The notes under the pieces are model-generated. The model saw only the letters and a program-made list of their open reading frames with translations, ran no database searches and had not been told where the DNA came from. This document shows, one piece after another, positions 1-11,038 of a stretch of DNA of 27,124 nucleotides; positions within the stretch are counted from its first letter, which is position 1; each line of letters starts with the position of its first letter. Source of the DNA: Hofstenia miamia. Taxonomy: Eukaryota; Xenacoelomorpha; Acoela; Hofsteniidae. The position numbers were made by a program, and so were the translations under genes. The stretch lies in contig CABFPE010000005.1 of the NCBI GenBank assembly GCA_900660155.1, forward strand, positions 3,517,419 through 3,544,542. Direction: 5' to 3'.

Positions 1-902
1 TGAAGCACTGCAAAATTTTCTGTTTATTATTTTGAATGATCGCAAAGACCTGCCTCAAAAAGCATATTAAAATGCAGATTTTGGTGGTTGCACACATTGA
101 TGTAGTCATATAGTTGCACACTTGGTTTAACAAGAACTTGATCTGAAGAAACATTCTACTCTAGATACATATTGCGAATGCCAAATAGAATTTATCATGT
201 AGTTGACTAAGGAAACTTGACTTTAGTTTTGAACTCCTATTCCTACTCAAAGCTCATTCAATAGAATTTTGTATTAAGATATTTACTTGGTAAATCATCA
301 AAACAATTGTAGTCTTTACTTCAAGTTGAGTTTTGTCCCTTGATCCTCTGAGAGTCACAACAGATGAGATAGTAGTACATGCTATGGCTTACCTTGTTTT
401 AGCACAAAATTTATGTGCTAAGTTTTGAACTTGGTATTTTAATCTTAGAACCTAATTTATTTGAGTATTTGTGTTCCTACTTAGCAGATATATTAGATTT
501 GGTTTTGTGAATGTAAGACCTAGATTTACTGACATTCAGCTTACTTAATGTTTCTTAAAACATAGATGTTCAGATATTGTACAGTTTCTTTAGTGATAAG
601 TGATGAGCTTGACCTTATGCCAATGGGACACCCTGAGGTTTTTGTAACACCTTTGCCTATCTGCCATGGGGAAATAAAGCAATTCTATTGGATGGCATCT
701 AGTGACAAAAATTTTTCACAGTTCATTATTCATTTTTAAGTAATTTCCCTCATTGGATATAATGTTTCTAGATTATTTGGAATTGTGTTTAGCTATTAAT
801 ATTTCTTTAGCATCACAGCTAAAATAGCAATGTATATGCTTCAATAGTTGTACTATGAATAGGTTGAGTTTGTAATAATATCTCCCTTTGATTGTGTTTA
901 AT
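1..902. other. AT-rich non-coding DNA
   Basis: I see no supportable gene here. Open frames on the minus strand around 773-1013 are short, overlap each other and have no recognisable motif. An AATAAA hexamer lies at 673-678 on the plus strand, but no coding frame runs into it, so it is not evidence of a transcript end. Confidence 0.6.
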
Positions 903-1228
903 GGTAAACCAATAAAATGTTTTAATATTTTCCCAGATTCCTGTTCCCCCTTGAGTAATGTACTCAAGTATTATCTGATTAGGACCAGGGGTATCATGAG
1001 AGAGCTGACTCACTCATTTTTGCCAGGCTACTTCTATACTTACTAAAAAATAAGTTTTTTTAAATGGTAAACTAATCTATTTTTTAAGGTTTTTTTCGAT
1101 TAATAGTGCCTCTAGAATAAGGTGCTTATGTATTAACTGCTCAAGACAGTGGTCTTATGAGAGAGCTGAACCCATTCATTGTGCTGGTCAATTTTTATGA
1201 TGACTTCAAAATTAGTCTTTTAAAGGTA
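903..1228. repeat. Diverged tandem duplication, about 163-bp unit
   Basis: Two adjacent units begin with nearly the same sequence (GGTAAACCAA at 903, GGTAAACTAA at 1066) and share a block with the core ATGAGAGAGCTGA (near 997 and 1157), followed by a related C/T-rich stretch. The units are clearly related by eye but strongly diverged. Similar wording just after 1240 (ATAAACCAATTA) may be the start of a third, poorer unit. It could be old satellite or a decayed element; nothing in it suggests coding. Confidence 0.55.
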
Positions 1229-1375
1229 TCTAACATTTGTAAAATAATAAACCAATTACAATGATTTAAAAGGAATTAAACAGGTGATTCACAAAGAAAA
1301 ACTATTTTTCATTCAAATATATTCAATGTAATTAAAATTTCATTTGTGAGGTCAAACTGCTATAAGAAACACTAA

Positions 1376-1860
1376 ACCAAAATTTTAGCTTAAGCTTTGC
1401 ACATGAAGAGAACTACCAAATATGGTAATTTTAATATTTGTATATATAGATCAGAAATGTTGTCTGAAATAGGTATTAAAGTGTGGATATGCAGAAGAAA
1501 AATTCAAAATGTTCTTAAAGTTTCACCTATGAAAATCATTTTGATTAATTAGTATTGAACTTTTTGTAATTTGGTCTAAAATACATAGGCAAAATTTGTT
1601 TTTTACCAATAAAAGTTATCTTGTGGAAGTGACACTAAGCAAATATTTTAATTTTAGTCTTGCAAATGGAGTGCACAACCATTTACTTTAGAATGCAATG
1701 GTAAGATTGATATTTTTTAAATAGATCAGGAATGTTGCTTGAAATTGATATTAAAGTATGGATATTGTTATAATTTCAGCTAAGAAAATCATTTTGATTC
1801 ATTAGTATTGCACTTTTTTCTAATTTTGCTATTATATATGGTATTTTTTAAATAAAATTG
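1376..1860. repeat. Direct repeat, about 275-bp period
   Basis: GATCAGAAATGTTG at 1449 recurs as GATCAGGAATGTTG at 1724. In both copies this is followed by a TATTAAAGT(G/A)TGGATAT block and later by GAAAATCATTTTGATT with TTAGTATTG. The second copy has lost about 40 bases between these blocks. Upstream parts also match loosely (TTTTAG..TTGCA and TGGTAA). This is a degenerate two-copy tandem repeat of unknown origin. Confidence 0.65.
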
Positions 1861-2503
1861 CATTTTCTTTTTTCTGTTTTTCAATTTTAATGTCAATAGT
1901 TTTGCTAAGATGTACAGAAATGAATGAAAACTCAAAACTTGAAAATTAAAGTAGTTGAATAAAAAATAACTTGTTTATGTATTCAAACATAAAGAAAGAA
2001 ATTAATTGGTTTTAACTGTAAAAATTACTTTTTTTGTAGTAGAGGTTTATTTTTGCTATTAAACTAATTTGAAATCTTTAGCTGTACCTAATTAACATCA
2101 AATAGAGCAAGGAAAATTTGTTTTAATGAATAAAATTTAAGTGACCATTATTAAAATTCAAAAAATCCCTAAATACCTTAATTTTTACTACACTTAAATT
2201 TATATTTTGATTTAAATGGCTTAACTATTCTTTAAAATTACTTTGATTTACATGTAAATACTATCAAATGCTATTAGATTCTTAAAATTTATAAAAATAT
2301 TGTAAATATATTCAGACTGCATTTCAATAATTTCATTAGAATTCTAAAAAATCTTCAAAAAATGTCTTAGCATGCACATTCAACTTATAGGTCAAATGCA
2401 CTTGCTGATATAAAAAATAACTGCACTAAATTTGTGTTTGGAAGAGACAAATTCAAATTTTCATTTGTTATGGATTGGTACATAGAGCATAGGTGAGTTT
2501 CTT

Positions 2504-2746
2504 ATGTGGGTAACTCACATTTTGCAAGGTGTGTTGTACCTGGGCTTTTCCCAAATATTGGTATTCTCTATATCAATGTGGTGGATGCTTACACTATCCA
2601 AATTCAAAGCTTTTGCGTCTGTGGTGGTAATTTGTGGCACCAATGATGTTAGCAGGGATTCTTCTCCAGATTTCATGGCTGCCTGGATCATTGCTGTGTT
2701 ATGTTACCTGAAGCAAAGAAATAACCTATTTTGTTTCATTGTTTAG
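2504..2746 (+). pseudogene. SGNH/GDSL esterase-like fragment with GTND motif
   Basis: An 80-codon open frame on the plus strand is richer in GC than its flanks. Residues 39-52 read FASVVVICGTNDVS, followed by SRDSSPDF. A hydrophobic strand ending in GTND is the block III signature of SGNH/GDSL hydrolases, where the Asn helps form the oxyanion hole. The block I Ser and the C-terminal DxxH are not visible, so at most the middle of such a domain is present. Family knowledge: esterase domains of this type occur in ORF1 of some CR1-like LINEs as well as in host enzymes. Given the transposon-rich context I infer a LINE ORF1 remnant. The first Met is arbitrary, and no neighbouring exon or promoter is evident. 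It could also be chance. Confidence 0.35.
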
Positions 2747-2813
2747 CCTTCAAGGTCAGACTTTGCTGCAAAGGTGCACCATGCCAAGATGTTAAAGTTT
2801 ATGAGTAAAAAAT

Positions 2814-4080
2814 GAAATACCCTAAAGGAGAGTAATTCAGAACTAACTTCATAGAATTTAAAAGTAAAATGCTTCATTTGACTTAAAAAATAAAATTTGT
2901 TTATTAATAAGTAATTTTCAACATCCTGATTCTGAATATATAATTATTTTTCATTTTAAAAAATATTTGGAAAGCAATTTCAAAATCTATAACAAAATTT
3001 GCATGGTTTTAATTACATTACTGAAAAATTGAAATTATGTTGTCAATTGATGCTGTAAGCACTTCTCAAAATGAAAAACTAAGCACAGCAATTCACTTAA
3101 AATCAACAATAGCATAAAAATAATCTAGTATTAGAAAAAAAAGAAATACCATAAAGGCAAATAAAACAGAACTAACTGTACAGAATTTGAAAGTTAAGTG
3201 CCTCAGTTGGCTTAAACAATAAAATGTTAGCATTTATAAGGAAAATTGAGCATCTAGGTTCTGAATATATAATCATCTTTTTATTTCAATAAATTTTTGA
3301 AAAAGATTTCAAAATCCATCTAACAAAATTTGTGTTGTAAATTAAATTTCTGAAAAATTGAAATTAAGTTGTTAATTGATGCTGTAAGCACTTCTCAAAT
3401 TGAAAAACTAAGTACAGCAATAGACTTGCAAGCTTTGAATTTACATAAAATCAACAATAGCTTAAGAATAATCTAGCTTAAAAATGTTTGGAAAAAATAA
3501 AATACCTTAAAGAGAAATAAAACAGTACTAACTAACTGCATAGAATTTGACTTAAACAATAAAATGTAAGCATTTACAAGGAAAATTGAGCATCTAGGTT
3601 CTGAATATATAATCATCTTTTTATTTCAAAAAATATTTGGAAAGCAATTTCAAAATCTATCAAACAAAATTTGCAGTTTTAATTAAATTTAGAAAAATTG
3701 AAATTAAGTTGTAAATTGATAGTATAAACACATCTCAAATTGAAAAACTTAGCAGAGCAATAGTTTCACAAGCTTTGAATTTAGTTAAAATCAACAATAG
3801 CATAAAAATAATCTAGTATTAGAAAAAAAAGAAATACCATAAAGGCAAATAAAACAGAACTAACTGTACAGAATTTGAAAGTTAAATGCCTCAGTTGACT
3901 TAAACAATAAAATGCAAGATTATTAAGTAAATTGGAACATCTAGTTTCTGAATATAAAATCAGGTTTTCATTATAAAAAGTTCCTAAAGAGCTTTTTCAA
4001 GATCAATATTGCAAAGTTAGCGTTTTTTACAAAATTTGAGAAATATTGTTTTAATTCAACAATGTATACAGAAAGGAGTT
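2814..4080. repeat. Satellite-like tandem array, 330-355 bp monomers
   Basis: A monomer starting GAAATACC(N)TAAAGG recurs at about 2814, 3143, 3499 and 3831, giving periods near 329, 356 and 332 bp. Each unit runs through CAGAACTAACT, AATAAAATG(T/C)(A/T)AG, a CATC..TTCTGAATATA block, TCAAAATC(T/C)AT, GAAATTA(A/T)GTTGT(C/A)AATTGAT and TCAACAATAGC. The last unit fades out around 4000-4080. Copies two and four are the most alike, which suggests higher-order amplification or gene conversion. The array is very AT-rich and has no coding frame. Confidence 0.85.
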
Positions 4081-6678
4081 CATAAATTCAAACTCTAATA
4101 CCATAAATTGAATCAGAAGCAACAAATTTATGTATATACAATAACCAAAGAAAAATCTCAAAGAAATTCACAGAATTGATCACAGATATCAATAAAATGG
4201 AGTAAAATGTAAATGAAATTTCAAGGTTTATCCATAACATCTATTTTGATCATTAACAATATACATTTAAAAAAACATTGATTTTTTGAAAGTTTATAGG
4301 GGTGTCCTAATGTGAAGTGTACTATATTAAAACAATATTTTGATGTTTATTTACATTAAAAAGGTTTCTAAACAGTTTTTTTCAACAGAAATTGCTATAA
4401 TTTTTAAAAAATTACAAAACCATCCTATAATATACAAATCTAAAAGGGAAAATTTCCCATTATGGAAGAATGACAGGGAATTTTGGGAAATTGTATTTGA
4501 ATTTTATTTCTTGTATTACTGCAAATATCCCAAAGTAAAAATTTTTAAAGTTTTGAAATTTTTTAAAATTACTGTATTGAGGCAGGACTAAAAAAATTAA
4601 TATCTCCTCTCAAAACTGCTCATTTTGTTGTAAAATCTTATTCACTGCTTCATTATATCAAAAGTTTTTAAAGAAACTATCTTTTCTGAAAAACTTGCCC
4701 ATCCCTGGCAAGCCTAGCTCAGTCAATGTTGATCTTAAAGCTAAAAATGCTTAGAAACAATTATTTTCAATGAAATTTGCTACATAAAAATTCGAATGGA
4801 GCTGTGATATCATTAAAAATTTTGTTGCTATAGCCTGTGAAATTTAAGGTTTAATGTCTAAAAGTCAACCTGGGTTTTTGAAATAAATTTTTTTAGAAAA
4901 ATTAATAGCTGTATGAAATTTTTATCTTGAAGTTTCAAACAATTCTAATAAAAATTCAAATCACTAGAGTGAAAAAAAGGAAAAAAAATTTTCACAAAAA
5001 GTGTTGAAAATCTAAACATTTCAGATGTTTATTTATAAAAAAATCTCACCAAGAAGTTTGAAATCTTTCAGCATAGTTCTCTTTGTTTCAGCAATGTGAA
5101 ATTCTAGTATACCAGATGTTTATATTCATATGTGTACAAACATTATATAATTTGTTATCTATATCCCATTGTTCAAATGTCAAATGCATCAACTTTATAA
5201 ATTATCACTATTAAATAAACCATTTTCTAGTAATATGAAACTAGAATTTTTCACATTATGGAAAAAAATATTAATTATTATCACATCATGTTTTCCAAAT
5301 TGTACACTTACATAAATGGTATATGTTACAAAGTTAAGATGTTAGTAAAGTAAAACATTTATTAATCACAAAATTTGGTACAAAAGATAAAATAATAAAA
5401 TAAATAATTTTTTGAGATGTTTGTCTTTCTGAATTTTTTAAACAAAATATTTTGTAATATACAAGTAGAAAAACCAGATTTTAATACAGTTTTCCTATTA
5501 AACATTTCATAATCATATTTATTTAATAACAGAGTTATTGTTAATATTAGTGTTGTAAGTTGTTTTACTTCTGTTTAATAAAGGCATAAATACTAACATT
5601 TAAAAATAACAAATAATGTAGAATAACTGGGGTGATTCTAGCAAACAGGAGAATACAGTTAAACTATTTCTCTATTTACAGATGCTTGGGTGTCTTATAT
5701 ACAATGCATATTTACAATGTGTACAAACACTAGTTAACATGAAAAGCATGTGATCTGGCAGATAAATAACAAATGCCAACTGATGTTACAATACCTTATT
5801 TATGTTACATTTTAAGAAATGCTTTACACTTTTAAATTTCATCAGTGTCTTTTATATTAAGAGTTTAATAAATACTGCTAGTATGATTGAAGAGAATCAA
5901 CCCACCATTTGCTGTATAGAAACTATTTGTAACTCTATCAAAGAATGGCTTTGCATAGAAACTGTTGCTTACCTAATTAATGAACAGTCTTAAATTACTT
6001 TAATTCACTTTTGACACTTACAGAAGCAATCAATGCAAACAAAATACATGAATAAATTTTTTTCAACAGTTTGTGAATATAATAATTTCTATAAACATGA
6101 CACAAAGCATTTCATTGCAAATCCCATAGCCTTCACATATGATTGTTAAAGTACTTGCAGTTGCATAATAATTTATGAAATTCAAAATAAGGTTAGTCAT
6201 TGTGGTTTCACTGCTATCTTCACTCTGATATTAATATGCACCATCCACCTTTACCAGGGAAATCACAACCACCATTGCCATTAAGAAATTTAGTTATTTA
6301 TCAGCATTTAGATAATTCCATATAATAATTTGTTACAGAAAAATAAACCAAAATCTGATAAGAATTTACTGATACTAATGAATATTCTAATATGGTTTCT
6401 CTCAATAAGTTTTGCAGGTGTACTAAAATTACTTAAATTTTCTTTTTTGGTTAATCAGAGTTTCACCATAATTTGAAATTTAATGTTGGCTAACTTTGGT
6501 CAAAAGTCAAGTAATTAACTTTCAGCCAGATACTCTTTTGCTGTAATGTTTTTTGTAAACTGTTCAACAACAAAATTAATTATAAATTTGCAACTAAAGT
6601 TTTCCTAAATATAATTTTAATTAAAACAGTTTATATACATTTGATAAGAAGAGGCGTCTTTCCATTCATACCTTTTCA
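4081..6678. other. AT-rich intergenic stretch
   Basis: I find no supportable gene or RNA here. Two plus-strand open frames (4340-4591 and 5802-5993) have low-complexity, Lys/Phe/Ile-rich translations with no family signature, as expected of roughly 70% AT DNA. CpG dinucleotides are almost absent. Confidence 0.55.
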
Positions 6679-6897
6679 TTAAATTGTGAGGCTGACAGGA
6701 ATGTATTCAGTCACATGCCCCATCTTTCTTGGCTTTTTGCTGAAAAGTTCTGCTCTTTTGCTATATACCAAAATGTGTGCTTCCTCTATTAAGTCTTTTG
6801 CTTGTAAATATTTCCATTGCAATGCTTTATACTCTCCATTTCTGTAGATTTTGTTTTGTACATCAGAAAATTTGATTTCTTTTAAGGTGGTGCTTAC
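6679..6897 (-). CDS. Unidentified open frame, possible terminal exon
   Basis: The minus strand is open for 72 codons from 6897 to a TAA at 6681-6679, with no ATG start but with an AG dinucleotide (ATAACAG) just upstream that could be a splice acceptor. The translation is rich in charged residues and looks protein-like: KEIKFSDVQNKIYRNGEYKA near the start and KKPRKMGHVTEYIPVSLT near the end. I do not recognise a family. It could be the last exon of a host gene, a fragment of the gypsy copy that lies upstream on the same strand, or chance. A weak polypyrimidine tract and the lack of adjoining exons limit confidence. Confidence 0.25.
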   Translation of the reverse strand, partial: VSTTLKEIKFSDVQNKIYRNGEYKALQWKYLQAKDLIEEAHILVYSKRAELFSKKPRKMGHVTEYIPVSLTI

Positions 6898-8485
6898 TGT
6901 TATGATTGTTCAAAGTTCACTTAGCTTCTATGTGAACATATTAAAGTACTTCTAATACAGTTATATACTGTAGAATTGTGAGTGTGCTCTGGCTACTCCA
7001 GCAGGACTGAGAAACTCAAAGGTTAAACAATGTTGCAGAGGCTACCATTGTAGAGAGTGACCCACATTCTAGCAAAAGAAGGAACATTGGTGGTTCACCA
7101 ATTCAATAAAGAAAAACAGAAACTATCCACCATGAATAGACTTCCAGCAGTGACCAATTCACAAGGCATCATGCTGAAGCCATATCCATGAAGCCATCCT
7201 TACTTGCCAAGGTGCTAATTGTGTGTCTCAAGTATTAATTTCTAGCTCAAATAAACAATTTAGCTCAGAGTTCTATTATCTCAGTTCATGTAAGTAATGA
7301 AACAAAAGGCATGTAGTTACCATGCATTCATGTTTGCCAACGGCATATTATATTTGCAGTGTGATTTTTTAAGTGCATGTACAAAATGAAACTATCAAAG
7401 TAAAGGTTATTATTCCCTACATGTATATGTAACCTAAAGTAACCATGATTTGGGCTGCCATCTGTTAGGGTGCTAGTTGCCACCCCAGACACAGCGCAGT
7501 ACCTCGGAAATTTTCACTGGAACTTAATCAATATTTATTAAACAAAAATCCATAAGAACCTAAAATGGGTTAACAAACAAATAAAGGATTAACAAACAAA
7601 TAAAATTAAAGTGAGAACAAATTTAATTGTGCAATTGCTATATTCTTGTCACATATTTATAACAAATTTATAAATCATTACATGTTATATGTTTACAAAG
7701 TTTACATGAGTTCACAAAATTAAACAAGCAATAACACATGAAATAACATCAAGAGGACAAATAATAAAATGATCAAATAACTGAACTTGAAAATAAAAGG
7801 AATTGAAACAATAATAAATTGATACAATAATAACTATTGTAGCAACAGTGATAGTTGTTACTATTTATCAGGAAGACCTCGTGCTTTTCTTGTTAGTGAC
7901 TGGTAGTTGTAATATTTGTACAAATTGTAAATAACATTGTATATAAAGACCAAACCATTTTGTAAATAGAAGTAGTTTGAACTGTATTCACTTTATGTTT
8001 GCTAGAATCAGACCCCAGTTTGTACAGTATTCATTTCATCTTGGTAAGAAAATACTGAAGTTGTCTGGCATAATAATTTGGTCTTATTTATAGTCACCCA
8101 GATCTTTACAATAAATTTCATTCTATTTGGTGTTATTTTAGTACATGTAGATGCCTTTCAATAAATTCGATTCTTTTGAAGATTTTGTAGGACTTGTATA
8201 TGACTGTCCATGTTTCCCAAAAACCTATTTTTTCATTGCTCCCAGAGTGTTCACTTGAACATAATTATAATAATCATTATGATAGGTAGCTTTGAAAATA
8301 AACTACCCTGCAAAATTTCAAAGGGTTGTGTTTGGAAATGGGGTCCTGTAAAATCCCTGATGAAGCCTTGTTATCTCTGTTGCTGATTATTATCATGTGT
8401 GCTCATTCTATATTGCTTTGTCAATTAGTTTTGATAAAATTTTTATTTACTCATTTTTTTTAAAAAATGTAAAATGAGCATGTTG
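6898..8485. other. Non-coding stretch with LTR-like features
   Basis: No coding frame is supportable. A short CpG-containing segment at about 7465-7530 begins TGTTAGGGTGCTAG and stands out from the AT-rich background. A TATA-like TATATAAAG occurs at about 7939-7947 on the plus strand. These would fit part of an unrelated LTR or short element, but I could not find a second copy, a matching end or a target duplication. Confidence 0.3.
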
Positions 8486-9270
8486 TCAACTTCTAAGTGT
8501 TTGGTCTTTGCTAGCATTTTCCCATTTTTTCATAAATTTCAGAGCTTCCTCTAGTGTGAACTGGTTATCATATGAAACATTTTCTGTGCTTCTGAGGTAT
8601 GATCATATTAATCTTTAATCCATTTCCTCACTGTAACTGGTAATTGTTTTAACTTTTGGCCTATGCTCTACATTGATTACTAGCAGCATATTATGTGATT
8701 TTTGTTTAGTGCATCCCTGTGTGATTTTATCACATGTTCTTAGGGACAATCTCCAATTCTTACATTTAGCCTCTCTATGAGGCAATATATGAGGTAATAA
8801 TTCTGATTCATTTACTTTATCATATAATTTTTCATCAAACTCTTTCTCATCTACACTGTCAACATCATACATTACATAATAATATTGGTTCTCATTGTGT
8901 ACTATCTTGAATTCCACCTTTTTATTTAATTCCATGTGTTGTATTTCTCCTTTTGCACATTTCAAATCTTGAAAATATAGTGTGTATCCATTGCTCAGTT
9001 TTTATCAGTTGCAAAGTAGTGTTTTCTTAGTGTAAATGGCTAAATTTACAGTGTCTGCATTTTCAACCATGTTAGTGATTATCTTTTTGATTGGCTGAAT
9101 ATTAGGATGCATTCTTTGACTAATTTGTCTGCAACAACTTTCACCATTGTTGAGTTGAGGAGTATTATTTTTCAATATTTTGTGAAGTTGTTGTTTTCAA
9201 TATAGTGTGTGTTGAAACCCTTTGTCATCTTTAACAATGTCTCTATATCCATGCTTACTATCTCATTAAT
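8486..9270 (-). pseudogene. Decayed unidentified frame downstream of integrase piece
   Basis: One minus-strand frame can be followed for about 260 codons with only a handful of stops. Its longest clean stretch is 8615-8965, and the same frame continues past stops at 8615-8617 and nearby to a TGA at 8486-8488. The clean part includes YYYVMYDVDSVDEKEFDEKL and a region with several Cys (CKNW, RTCDK, QGC). Downstream lies FTLEEALKFMKKWENA, a helix-like stretch. No family is recognised. Its position after the integrase zinc-binding piece of a gypsy-type element suggests the 3' part of pol or a third frame of that element, but no DDE core, membrane segment or signal peptide was seen. CpG is essentially absent, which fits old methylated DNA. 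Confidence 0.4.
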
Positions 9271-9846
9271 TGATGTTGGGATTATATTCTCCAACAGTGC
9301 ATTCTGTTTTGGAAAATGCAGCTTATTATTGAGTACACTTGTTATTTATGTCTTCCATGACTTTCTGTAAACCAACTGATATATATCTTGTGTTGAACAT
9401 CATCTCTGCTTAGTTTATGCCTATGTGACCTTTCTCATGTATCTTTTTTTAGTTTTCAGGTAGTGCTGTTCTCATACTTTGGCCTCCTGTGTACAGTAAT
9501 CCTCTATCATTGTCTCTCCATTTGTACCTCTTGAAATTTGAGTTGTGATTTTTTTAATGAGTTTTTCTGTGTTTTTCACTTTCTGTATTATTTCCTGCAG
9601 GATGCTATCTTTTTATTTTTTCTGTACAATTTTGTCTTCTAATATTTCTTCTTTCATTGTTATTAGTAATATGGGGTATCCTTTTCTATCTACATTTATA
9701 TCTGGCAATTCTTCATATTGGTTATGTGATAGAAATTCAATTTTGGCTTTATCTGTCTTTCTGCAGGGCATCCCTTTGCTATTTGGGTAGTGCTGTTCAA
9801 AAGTCTTCATTACTATGTAAGGTTCCTTCTCTATGCTCAATTGCAC
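9271..9846 (-). pseudogene. Gypsy-type integrase zinc-binding fragment, degenerate
   Basis: A 77-codon open frame (9613-9846) containing CRKTDKAKIEFLSHNQYEEL is followed, across stops and a frame change, by a stretch with IHEKGHIGIN at about 9411-9442. That HX3H is followed by VGLQKVMEDI and a Cys (NKC). This is the order of the N-terminal HHCC zinc-binding domain of retroelement integrases (H-H, then C-C), which precedes the DDE core that joins cDNA to host DNA. The second Cys of the C-C pair is not visible; a stop occupies its place. No integrase core can be recognised downstream. It lies on the same strand as copy A pol, but an LTR separates it from RNase H. Confidence 0.5.
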
Positions 9847-10222
9847 ATTTACATTAACTTAGAAATTTGATCCATTGAGACACTATTGTAGCATCTACTA
9901 CCAAGCATCAACAGAGTCAATTATTCTTTTAAATCATTGTTTCCTGTTGTATGAAGGTATGGATGCACTGATATTAATTCTCTGCTCCAACATGAGATAT
10001 GTTATTATTAACTTGCATTAACTTTGAGTAACTCCATACTATTTAGGTATGCTGTTGCCACAGTTCCTTTCTGTGATTCCACTATGGCCTTTGGCTGACT
10101 CTGATCTCTGAACCAATCCACATCCATGTGCCTCTGTTATTGTTTGAGTAGTTCCAAGTCTCAGCTCAATGAAGTAACTTATGTGTTCCTTATCCTAACT
10201 CAGTGCAGCTCTCAACACTGGA

Positions 10223-11038
10223 TGTAACTGACTTAAACTCAATTTGTAATGTGTAATTTTGTACTTCACAATCTGGAAGTGTCACTAGCTGCTTAATAAA
10301 TATTATTCAGCCATTACCAAAAACTATCAGCTTTAATTAACATAGATAAATAAAGTAACTAATTACTTGCAGCTTCCTATCTTACATTTAAATAATTGTA
10401 CATGCATGGTTATTTTATTGGTCTATTTATAGGTCACCTAATTAGACAATGTAATATAGATATAACCTATGGTAGGCTTCCTAGCCTTTTCTCTGATAAT
10501 TAATTATTTAATACATGCAAATGATTGAATCAATAGTCAGCTAAACAGAGTAAAACTCCCATTCATACACCTAATGTAAATGCAGGTTCATGGCTTGGAT
10601 CAAAGACCCTCAAATTGCTCCTGATGTGTGCTCAAGCCACTACTACTGCATCTACCATTTAGCTTGACATGATTTATAAGTAAGCAAACCAAATAAAGTC
10701 TAAAGATAAGATTTTCAAAGAATTTACTTCAACAGTTTCCAAATTGATTCTTACTCTATTTATAGTTGAAATCAAAAAGTACCTGTCATTTGAATTTGAA
10801 TTTATTTGTCTGCCAAAATGGCTAAAAATAATGGAAGCATTTTCGCCCCTTTTGTTTAGTCAAATTATTTGTTGACAAGTACTAATTTGCTATCTTGTTT
10901 CTTAGTTGCATATTACAAACATAATGATGATAATGAACTTTAATTTGTTTAAAATCAATAAATCATATTTTGATATTAATTCTGACTAATACTTTGATCT
11001 TCTCTTCTTAGCAGCATTATGCCTTGGATTATGCTACA
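10223..11038 (-). mobile_element. LTR of gypsy copy A (816 bp)
   Basis: This block is homologous along most of its length to 25970-26739. Read on the minus strand both start TGTAGCAT(A/C)ATCCAA and end GTTACA, the TG...CA ends usual for LTRs. Shared landmarks are the TATA box CTATAAATAG (10756-10765), the AATAAA signal (10414-10419), TTAATTA blocks and an AAAATGGC/AAGATGGT..CTAAAAATAATG stretch. The 5-bp flanks (CTGGA on the left, CTATC on the right, plus strand) do not form a target duplication. RNase H lies on one side and an integrase-like piece on the other, so it is either a solo LTR inserted in pol or the 3' LTR of an element that lost integrase. Confidence 0.75.
10756..10765 (-). promoter_or_regulatory. 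TATA box of LTR A
   Basis: The minus strand reads CTATAAATAG, identical to the motif at 26454-26463 in LTR B, at the corresponding place in the alignment. Conservation between two otherwise diverged LTRs supports a real core promoter for the retrotransposon. Confidence 0.6.

Noticed and set aside
4340..4591. 83-codon plus-strand open frame
   Set aside because: Lys/Phe/Ile/Tyr-rich low-complexity translation in very AT-rich DNA with no motif; best explained by base composition.
5802..5993. 63-codon plus-strand open frame with several Cys
   Set aside because: No recognisable domain, arbitrary start and AT-driven composition; not distinguishable from chance.
7465..8100. A plus-strand LTR starting TGTTAGGG with a TATA box near 7940
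   Set aside because: No second copy, no matching CA end and no target duplication could be found, so it was left as a note only.
9545..9857. Plus-strand open frames of 66-81 codons
   Set aside because: They mirror the integrase-type coding traces on the minus strand and have hydrophobic antisense-like composition.
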